From: Tagaea sp.
GTDB taxonomy: Bacteria > Pseudomonadota > Alphaproteobacteria > CACIAM-22H2
Direction of reading: 5' to 3'
Assembly: GCA_023653245.1 (NCBI GenBank)
Contig: JAMNXK010000028.1
Coordinates: 1 to 11,259 of the forward strand
DNA length: 11,259 bases
Under the pieces are notes generated by a model. That model saw only the letters and a program-made list of their open reading frames with translations. It searched no databases and was not told the DNA's origin. Shown here one piece after another: positions 6,712 through 11,259 of this stretch. Numbering within the stretch: position 1 is the stretch's first letter; each line of letters opens with the position of its first letter. The position numbers and the translations under genes were made by a program.

Positions 6712-6741
6712 TTGACCGGGATGGGTAGGGTGGCGTACGCC
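6712..6741 (+). promoter_or_regulatory. Promoter candidate for the NDUFA9-like gene
   Basis: TTGACC (6712-6717) is followed after 18 bases by TACGCC (6736-6741), a poor -10. Initiation near 6748 would leave a 20-base leader carrying GGGGCGG just before the ATG at 6769. If correct, it rules out the upstream in-frame starts at 6712 and 6721. Confidence 0.35.
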
Positions 6742-6768
6742 AAAGCGGGCTCGAAAATGGGGCGGAAC

Positions 6769-7722
6769 ATGCAAGCGGGTCGCAGGGTTACGGTTTTCGG
6801 TGGGTCGGGGTTCGTGGGCCGTTACGTGGTCCAGCGCCTGGCCAAGCGCGGCTGCGTGGTGCGCGCGTGCGTGCGCGACACGGTGGCCGCGTCGTTCTTG
6901 AAACCGATGGGCAATGTCGGCCAGATCGTGCCGATGCGCGTGTCGCTGGCGTCGGACGACGCGGCGTTGCGCGTGGCGGTCGAGGGGGCCGACGCGGTCG
7001 TCAATCTCGTCGGCATTCTGGCCGAGAGCGGATCGCAGACGTTCCAGGCGCTGCAAGCCGAAGGGCCGGGCCGCCTCGCCAAGGCCGCCGCCGCGGCGGG
7101 CGTGTCGAAATTCGTGCATGTCTCGGCACTCGGCGCGGACGCGAATTCCAAGGCGGCTTATGCGCGCTCGAAAGCCGCGGGCGAAGCCGGCGTGCGCATG
7201 GCGTTCGCCGACGCGACGATCTTCCGCCCCTCGATCGTGATCGGGCCGGAGGACGGATTCTTCAACCGCTTCGCCCAGATGGCCAATTGGATGCCGGGCC
7301 TGCCGCTGATCGGCGGCGGGCAGACGCGCTTCCAGCCCGTCTATGTCGGCGATCTCGCCGACGGGATCGTGGCCGCCCTCGACAATCCCGACGCGGCCGG
7401 CCGCACCTTCGAAGCCGTGGGCCCGCGCGCCTATACGTTCGAGGCGCTGATGGTCTATCTGCTCGACCAGATCGGCAAGCATCGCGGCCTCGTTCCGCTG
7501 CCCTGGAAACTCGCCGAAATCCAGGGCGCGATCTTGGAGAAGCTGCCGATCAAGCTCCTGACCCGCGATCAGGTCGAGATGCTCAAGACCGACAATGTCG
7601 GCACCGGCGCGCCCGGTCTCGAAGCCTTGGGCGTGAAGGTTCACGCGATGGAAGCGGTAGCGCCGACCTGGCTCGCCGCCTACCGCAAGGGCGGCCGCTT
7701 CGGCGCGGAAAAGCGGGCGTGA
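6769..7722 (+). CDS. NDUFA9-like NAD(P)H-binding Rossmann protein (complex I accessory subunit family)
   Basis: This is an atypical short-chain dehydrogenase/reductase of the family that includes the mitochondrial complex I accessory subunit NDUFA9. Alphaproteobacteria commonly carry it; its bacterial role is thought to be complex I assembly or NAD(P)H/quinone-linked chemistry. The 317 residues begin MQAGRRVTVF, then the dinucleotide-binding GGSGFVG (11-17), and run through VVNLVGILAESGSQTF (77-92), VSKFVHVSALGADANSKAAYARSKAAGE (with YxxxK at Tyr131/Lys135), IFRPSIVIGPEDGFFNRF (151-168) and FQPVYVGDLADGIVAAL (188-204). No membrane segment is evident. I chose the ATG at 6769 because GGGGCGG lies just upstream and known family members begin a few residues before the Rossmann strand; ATG 6757, ATG 6721 and TTG 6712 are in frame but overlap the promoter candidate. 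It is divergent from tRNA-Leu. Confidence 0.88.
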   Translation: MQAGRRVTVFGGSGFVGRYVVQRLAKRGCVVRACVRDTVAASFLKPMGNVGQIVPMRVSLASDDAALRVAVEGADAVVNLVGILAESGSQTFQALQAEGPGRLAKAAAAAGVSKFVHVSALGADANSKAAYARSKAAGEAGVRMAFADATIFRPSIVIGPEDGFFNRFAQMANWMPGLPLIGGGQTRFQPVYVGDLADGIVAALDNPDAAGRTFEAVGPRAYTFEALMVYLLDQIGKHRGLVPLPWKLAEIQGAILEKLPIKLLTRDQVEMLKTDNVGTGAPGLEALGVKVHAMEAVAPTWLAAYRKGGRFGAEKRA

Positions 7723-7748
7723 CTTTTCACTAGATTCCGTTAGTCTGA

Positions 7749-7769
7749 CCGGACAACCATTTTGTCCGG
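7749..7769 (+). promoter_or_regulatory. Perfect hairpin overlapping the Shine-Dalgarno of the next gene
   Basis: CCGGACAA (7749-7756) and TTGTCCGG (7762-7769) form a perfect 8-bp stem with a five-base loop. The last two bases of the stem are the first two of GGAG (7768-7771), the ribosome binding site seven bases before the ATG at 7779. As RNA it could limit ribosome access; as DNA it could be a dimeric operator. No T-run follows, so it is not a normal terminator for the upstream gene. Confidence 0.6.
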
Positions 7770-7778
7770 AGCCGGCGC

Positions 7779-8246
7779 ATGGCCGACCATCTCGTCAAGC
7801 AAGGGCGCTACGGAAATTTCCCGGAGCGCTGCGGCACCGACGGACTGGGGACTTGTGTCGGCGTTGCGGTGAATGTCGGTGGGGGACGTTGGTTCGTCGC
7901 CCATATCGATTGCGCAACGCGCGGGCTCCGGCCCCTCAAGGCGCGGATCTCCGCTTGGGTGCGCGAAAGAATGCAAACTTTGCTGGGGCCGCATGCGGAC
8001 CGCGTCGTTCACGTCGTCACGCCTGGCGGCGACCATTCGGCGGACGCGATCGTCGAAGGGATCGTGGCGTGGCGGGGCGGGGCCGTGACGAGCCGGTCGG
8101 ATTTTTCCGGCTTCGTTATCGACGGCGGGGCCGTGCAGGCTTTGGGTGCCGGCCTGGAGAACGGTGAAGATGGCGAGGGCGGCTTCTCGGTTCCGAATTT
8201 GGAGATTGCCGCGCCCGCCGGTGCGGGCGGCGGCGGCGACGGCTGA
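7779..8246 (+). CDS. Uncharacterised small protein with CheD/NTAN1-like deamidase motif
   Basis: I do not recognise a named family, but the N-terminal half carries the motif TDGLGTC (20-26) and then WFVAHIDC (38-45). CheD, the chemoreceptor glutamine deamidase, uses Thr, Cys and His with the pattern T-x-G-L-G-S-C and a His about 17 residues later. Here Thr20, Cys26 and His42 have nearly the same spacing. HID plus the later VVTPGGDHS (79-87) also recall NTAN1-type N-terminal asparagine amidohydrolases of the same fold. The rest is predicted soluble, with no signal peptide or membrane segment, and ends in a Gly/Ala-rich tail (about 144-155). A good GGAG precedes the ATG. It follows the NDUFA9-like gene by 56 bases and converges on the cNMP-domain gene with a four-base gap. 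Fifteen of its first 47 codons end in A or T, against seven in the upstream gene, hinting at a different history. No chemotaxis gene is nearby. Confidence 0.75.
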   Translation: MADHLVKQGRYGNFPERCGTDGLGTCVGVAVNVGGGRWFVAHIDCATRGLRPLKARISAWVRERMQTLLGPHADRVVHVVTPGGDHSADAIVEGIVAWRGGAVTSRSDFSGFVIDGGAVQALGAGLENGEDGEGGFSVPNLEIAAPAGAGGGGDG

Positions 8247-8250
8247 GCGT

Positions 8251-8865
8251 TCAACCGCCGCGCTTGGCGAGCTCGGCTTCGAGCCTTCCGATATCGTCGG
8301 ACAGGCGACGCGAGACCAAACGCAGCATCTCGAACCCGAAAGCCGGGTTCTGCAGCGCCGTCAGCTCCATGTCGCGCTTGGTCATGCGCGCGAGGGTCAC
8401 CGGCGTGACCGTGCGCGCGGTCAAGGTGCGCTTGTGCGAGGGTACCACCATCGCCAATTCGCCGAGCAGCTGGCCCGGGCCGAGGCGCTTGTCGATCTCC
8501 ACCAGCTCGATCCAGCCTTCGACGATCAGATACATCTCCGAACCCGGCTCGCCCTTGCGGAACAACACCGTGTCGGCCGGGCGCTGCTCGCGCCCGACGA
8601 AGGCGAATAGCGTCGTCGGGCGCGGCTCGTCGGATTCCGCCAGACGTTTGATCGTGGCCAGCGTTTCGAAATGCCGCCAAGCGTGTGCGGCCAGCGCCAA
8701 GCCGCCCGCGATCGCGATCCACGGCAAGCCGGCGGCCAGCCCGTAGGCGAGCGCCAGACCGGCGGCGAGCATGCCGACAGAGCGCAGCAGCGGCATGGTG
8801 CGCATGGCGGCGGAGGCGATGGCCGCAGCGGCGGCGGCGAGGGCGAGACTCGGCAAAATTTCCAT
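8251..8865 (-). CDS. Membrane-anchored cyclic-nucleotide-binding-domain protein
   Basis: The 204 residues have a hydrophobic N-terminus with likely membrane helices at about 3-20 and two more within 28-62, then a soluble cyclic nucleotide monophosphate-binding domain (about 85-190). Visible in it are VLFRKGEPGSEMYLIVEGWIELVE (100-123), and the phosphate-binding cassette LGPGQLLGELAMV...HKRTLTA, with Gly135-Glu136 and Arg146 where the family binds ribose and phosphate. A helical tail (LRLVSRRLSDDIGRLEAELAK) follows. There is no DNA-binding domain, so it is not a Crp/Fnr regulator. Its ATG (8863-8865) directly follows the permease TGA with no gap, so translation is probably coupled and the protein may act on the transporter. 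Ligand (cAMP, cGMP or none) cannot be told from sequence. The gene ends four bases from a convergent gene. Confidence 0.85.
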   Translation of the reverse strand: MEILPSLALAAAAAAIASAAMRTMPLLRSVGMLAAGLALAYGLAAGLPWIAIAGGLALAAHAWRHFETLATIKRLAESDEPRPTTLFAFVGREQRPADTVLFRKGEPGSEMYLIVEGWIELVEIDKRLGPGQLLGELAMVVPSHKRTLTARTVTPVTLARMTKRDMELTALQNPAFGFEMLRLVSRRLSDDIGRLEAELAKRGG

Positions 8866-9732
8866 TCAGTCCTTGTCGCGCGGATCGAGCGTGTCGCGCA
8901 AGCCGTCGCCGAGCAGATTGAAGCCGAAGACCGCCAGGCAAATCGCCAGGCCCGGCCACAGGCTCATCCACGGCGCTTGGACGATGAAATTCTTGGCCGT
9001 GTTGAGCGACGAGCCCCAGCTCGGCGCGGGCGGCTGCTGCCCGAGGCCCAGAAACGACAGCGAGCTTTCGGTGATGATCGCGGTGGCGATGCCAAGCGTG
9101 GCTTGCACGAGCAAGGCGGGGGCCGTGTTGGGCAGCACGTGGCGCAACGCGATGCGGACATGCGAGTAGCCCATGGCGCGCGCGGCCTCGACATAGTCCT
9201 CGGCCATCGCGGCGAGCGTCTGGGCGCGCGCCAGGCGCACGAAAATCGGGCAGACCGACAGGCCGATGGCGATCATCGCGTTGCCGAGCGACGGGCCCAG
9301 CGTGGCCGCCATGGCGATGGCGAGCACCAGCAGCGGGATCGCGAGCATGCCGTCGACCACGCGCATCGCGATCGCGTCGAACCAGCCGCCGAGATAGCCC
9401 GCGGCGAGGCCCAGCGGCACGCCCACCGCCAGCGCCAAGGCGATCGACGCGAGGCCGGCGAGCAGCGAAGCGCGGCTGCCCCAGATCACGCGGCTCAGCA
9501 CGTCGCGGCCGATCTCGTCGGTGCCGAACCAGTGCGCGGCGGAGGGCGGCGCGCGCAACGCCAGCCAATCCACCGCCATCGGATCTTGCGGCGCCAAGAC
9601 CGGCGCGAGAACCGCCATCGCCACGAAGAAGGCCGCGATTCCGCCGCCGATCACCGCACCCGGATGGCGCAGCAACTGGGCGGCGGCGCCCGGCGCGCGC
9701 GGCAGGCTCGCTTGTGCAGCGATGTCGGTCAT
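8866..9732 (-). CDS. Peptide-type ABC transporter permease, DppC/OppC family
   Basis: This is one of two inner-membrane permeases of a dipeptide/oligopeptide/nickel-class importer. The 288 residues show the OppC N-terminal region (membrane helix about 25-46, APQDP, then HWFGTDEIGRDVLSRVIWGSRASL at 67-90), five further hydrophobic segments, and the EAA loop EDYVEAARAMGYSHVRIALRHVLPN (178-202), which docks on the ATPase. ITESSLSFLGLGQQPPAPSWG (220-240) and the ending GDGLRDTLDPR are family hallmarks. The ATG at 9730-9732 overlaps the upstream permease stop (ATGA). Longer open frame upstream overlaps the other permease and is not real. The next gene starts at the base after its stop. The substrate cannot be told from the permease. 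Confidence 0.95.
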   Translation of the reverse strand: MTDIAAQASLPRAPGAAAQLLRHPGAVIGGGIAAFFVAMAVLAPVLAPQDPMAVDWLALRAPPSAAHWFGTDEIGRDVLSRVIWGSRASLLAGLASIALALAVGVPLGLAAGYLGGWFDAIAMRVVDGMLAIPLLVLAIAMAATLGPSLGNAMIAIGLSVCPIFVRLARAQTLAAMAEDYVEAARAMGYSHVRIALRHVLPNTAPALLVQATLGIATAIITESSLSFLGLGQQPPAPSWGSSLNTAKNFIVQAPWMSLWPGLAICLAVFGFNLLGDGLRDTLDPRDKD

Positions 9733-10676
9733 CTGGCGCGGATCCGCGGGTTGGCGGCCGCGTAGGCCGCGTCGGCCATGAAATTGAGCGCGATGTAGCA
9801 GCACGCCGCGACCAGCACGACGCCTTGCACGATGGGATAGTCGCGGGTGAACACGCCGTCGACCAGCAGCTTGCCGAAGCCCGGGATGGTGAACACTTGC
9901 TCGGTCAGCACCGCTCCGCCGAGCAAGCGGCCGAACTCGATCGCACCCAGCGTGATGACCGGAATGAGGGCGTTCCTGAGCGCGTGGCGGACCACGACCA
10001 AGCGCTCGAACAGACCCTTGGCGCGCGCCGTGCGCACGTAATCCTGCTTGAGCACGCCCAGCATCGCCGAGCGCGTGTGGCGCATGAGGATGGCGATGTT
10101 CTCGGACGCGAGCACGAAGGCGGGTAGGATCATCGCGTGGATCGAGGCGCCGAAATCCTCGAAGGGCGAGACGTAGCCCGAGGCCGGGAACCAGTTGAGC
10201 TCGACCGAGAAGGCGAGGATCAGCATGATCCCGAACCAGAAGGGCGGGATCGACAGGCCCGACAGCCCGGCGAAATTGACGCCGTAGTCGATCGCCGTGC
10301 CGCGCTTCAGCGCCGCGATGACGCCGAGCGGCACGCCCACGCCGACCGAGATCGCGATCGCCATCGTCGCGAGCTGGAACGTGACCGGCAGCTTGTCGAG
10401 GATCACCTCGAGCACCGGCAGCTTGGTGTTGAGCGACGTGCCCAGATCGCCCTGCAGAACGCCCGCGATCCAGACGAGGTATTGCACGGGCCAGGATTTG
10501 TCGAGGCCGAGCCCCGCGCGGATGCGCGCGAGATCGTCCGCCGACAGGTCGACGTCGGCGGACATCAGCGTGGCCGCGTCGCCCGGCAGCAGCTTCTGCA
10601 GGACGAACACGATGACGCTGACGACGATCAGCGTCGGGATCGCGAGCGCCAGCCGTTCGAGAAGATAGCGACCCAA
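9729..10676 (-). CDS. Peptide-type ABC transporter permease, DppB/OppB family
   Basis: This is the partner permease. Its 315 residues begin MGRYLLERLALAIPTLIVVS, the usual DppB N-terminal helix, followed by LLPGDAA, GLGLDKSWPVQYLVWI (55-70), QGDLGTSL (75-82), LPVTFQLATMAIAISVGVGVPLG (96-118), the EAA loop QDYVRTARAKGLFERLVVVRHALRNALIP (211-239) and EQVFTIPGFGKLLVDGVFTRDYPIVQG (259-285), ending NPRIRAR. Six membrane segments are expected. The start is a TTG at 10674-10676: a TGA stop lies five codons upstream in frame with no ATG or GTG between, and the N-terminus fits the family exactly. GAGG (10687-10690) sits ten bases upstream as a ribosome binding site and is inside one arm of a REP-like hairpin. 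It overlaps the next permease by four bases. Confidence 0.94.
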   Translation of the reverse strand: MGRYLLERLALAIPTLIVVSVIVFVLQKLLPGDAATLMSADVDLSADDLARIRAGLGLDKSWPVQYLVWIAGVLQGDLGTSLNTKLPVLEVILDKLPVTFQLATMAIAISVGVGVPLGVIAALKRGTAIDYGVNFAGLSGLSIPPFWFGIMLILAFSVELNWFPASGYVSPFEDFGASIHAMILPAFVLASENIAILMRHTRSAMLGVLKQDYVRTARAKGLFERLVVVRHALRNALIPVITLGAIEFGRLLGGAVLTEQVFTIPGFGKLLVDGVFTRDYPIVQGVVLVAACCYIALNFMADAAYAAANPRIRAR

Positions 10677-10686
10677 ATCGAGCGAA

Positions 10687-10756
10687 CCTCATGGTTCGAC
10701 GGGCTCACCATGAGGTCCGGAAAAAGGCCTCACCCTGAGCCCGTCGAAGGGTGAGG
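10687..10756. repeat. Inverted pair of REP-like hairpins (BIME-like element)
   Basis: Two 29-base units lie in opposite orientation 12 bases apart. Unit A (10687-10715) has arms CCTCATGG and CCATGAGG; unit B (10728-10756) has arms CCTCACCC and GGGTGAGG. The 13-base loops, TTCGACGGGCTCA (10695-10707) and TGAGCCCGTCGAA (10736-10748), are exact reverse complements. In the same orientation the two units thus share an identical loop, while the stems differ by three paired, compensatory changes. The units can fold separately, or pair with each other into one long hairpin broken by a 3x3 mismatch. The element fills most of the gap between the binding-protein gene and the TTG-start permease gene. Confidence 0.85.
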
Positions 10757-10770
10757 CCGCCGGCGACTCT

Positions 10771-11259
10771 CTACTGCGCCTGCCAGCGCAAGCCGCGCAC
10801 GCGGATCATGCCGTCGGGGTTGGCGGTGAAATCGCTGAGCCGGCTCGAATGGGCGAAGAACCATTTGCGGTGATAGGTGAAGATGCGCGGCCGCTCGTCG
10901 AGCAGCACCGCCATCGCTTCGCCGTAGAGCTTGCGCCGCTCGGCGAGGTCCGACGAAGCGCGCGCCGCGTCCAGCGCGCGGTCGATGCGCGCATCGCAGA
11001 ATTTCGAATCGTTCTGCGCGCCTTGGCAATGGAAGAAGGTGTGCATGTTGCCGTCGGGATCGACGCGGCCCGACCAGGACAGCAGATAGGCCTCGAAATC
11101 GCCGTTCTGGCTCATCTGGATCGAGGTCGCGAAATCGACGACCTGCAGGCGGATGTCGAACCCGGCCTCGCGCGCCATTTGCTGGACGATCTGCGCCACC
11201 GCGTTGCGCTCGGTGTCGTTGGGCACCATCAAGGTGAAGGCGGGGTTCGGCACGCCCGC
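10771..11259 (-). CDS. Peptide ABC transporter periplasmic substrate-binding protein (C-terminal part, cut by window edge)
   Basis: Only the last 162 residues are in the window; the frame is open to the right edge. This is the C-terminal lobe of a family 5 solute-binding protein (DppA/OppA-like), which captures peptides or similar solutes in the periplasm and hands them to the two permeases downstream. Features of the family are FTLMVPNDTERNAVAQIVQQ with the lobe-two helix, REAGFDIRLQVVDFATSIQM, the stretch YLLSWSGRVDPDGNMHTFFH (near the ligand cleft), NDSKFCDARIDRALDAAR, the helix RRKLYGEAMAVLLDERPRIF, then TYHRKWFFAHSSRLSDF and a final GMIRVRGLRWQ. A full protein is usually 500-550 residues, so about 350-390 are missing. 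It leads the visible transporter genes and is separated from the first permease by 94 bases containing the REP-like pair. Confidence 0.92.
   Translation of the reverse strand, partial: AGVPNPAFTLMVPNDTERNAVAQIVQQMAREAGFDIRLQVVDFATSIQMSQNGDFEAYLLSWSGRVDPDGNMHTFFHCQGAQNDSKFCDARIDRALDAARASSDLAERRKLYGEAMAVLLDERPRIFTYHRKWFFAHSSRLSDFTANPDGMIRVRGLRWQAQ

Noticed and set aside
6712..6768. TTG 6712, ATG 6721 or ATG 6757 as start of the NDUFA9-like protein
   Set aside because: They add residues not typical of the family, lack a good ribosome binding site and overlap the promoter candidate.
6676..7644. 322-codon minus-strand frame opposite the NDUFA9-like gene
   Set aside because: The plus-strand frame has a Rossmann motif and YxxxK; the minus frame has no recognisable fold and is His/Arg/Ala-rich.
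8671..9765. 364-codon plus-strand frame opposite the DppC-type permease
   Set aside because: It is an Arg/His/Asp-rich antisense shadow of a permease with clear family motifs.
9733..10692. Upstream extension of the DppC-type permease frame to 10692
   Set aside because: The extension overlaps the whole DppB-type gene in another frame, while the ATG at 9732 gives the normal N-terminus with an ATGA overlap.
1..11259. CRISPR array, insertion sequence, phage or toxin-antitoxin genes
   Set aside because: I saw no regularly spaced direct repeats, no transposase or phage-like proteins and no paired small toxin/antitoxin frames.

Overview
The window looks like chromosomal DNA from a GC-rich alphaproteobacterium, probably a Rhodospirillales-type lineage. 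The evidence is the gene order nrnC - kdsD - lptC - lptA - lptB - rpoN - hpf, the short NrnC-type exonuclease, and the NDUFA9-like protein. The exact taxon is an inference. Nearly all of the DNA is coding and no stretch over 300 bases lacks a gene.

Region 1 (1-5716, minus strand, read right to left) links cell-envelope biogenesis to regulation. It holds kdsD (Kdo precursor synthesis), lptC, lptA and lptB (lipopolysaccharide transport), rpoN (sigma-54) and hpf (ribosome hibernation factor, cut by the left edge). From kdsD to rpoN every stop codon overlaps the next start codon, so the block is probably one translationally coupled transcript. kdsD has a promoter so close to its ATG that its mRNA may be leaderless. 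hpf has a good promoter of its own in the 213-base gap after rpoN.

Region 2 (5717-6768) holds nrnC (diribonuclease, minus strand), a strong hairpin terminator, tRNA-Leu(CAG) with encoded CCA (minus strand), and a divergent promoter region. One promoter there appears to fire left into the tRNA and the other right into the next gene.

Region 3 (6769-8246, plus strand) holds an NDUFA9-like Rossmann-fold protein, followed 56 bases later by a small uncharacterised protein. The small protein carries the Thr/Cys/His pattern of CheD and NTAN1 deamidases. A perfect 8-bp hairpin sits directly in front of it and takes in part of its Shine-Dalgarno sequence.

Region 4 (8251-11259, minus strand) is part of a dipeptide/oligopeptide-type ABC transporter operon: the C-terminal end of the periplasmic binding protein (cut by the right edge), two permeases, and a membrane-anchored cyclic-nucleotide-binding-domain protein abutting the second permease. 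No ATPase subunit is present in the window. Between the binding protein and the first permease lies a pair of inverted REP-like hairpins. Their loops are identical in sequence and their stems differ by compensatory changes, which is the clearest non-coding structure in the window.

The best candidates for something undescribed are the CheD/NTAN1-like protein with its hairpin leader, the cNMP-domain protein in the transporter operon, and the covarying REP pair.
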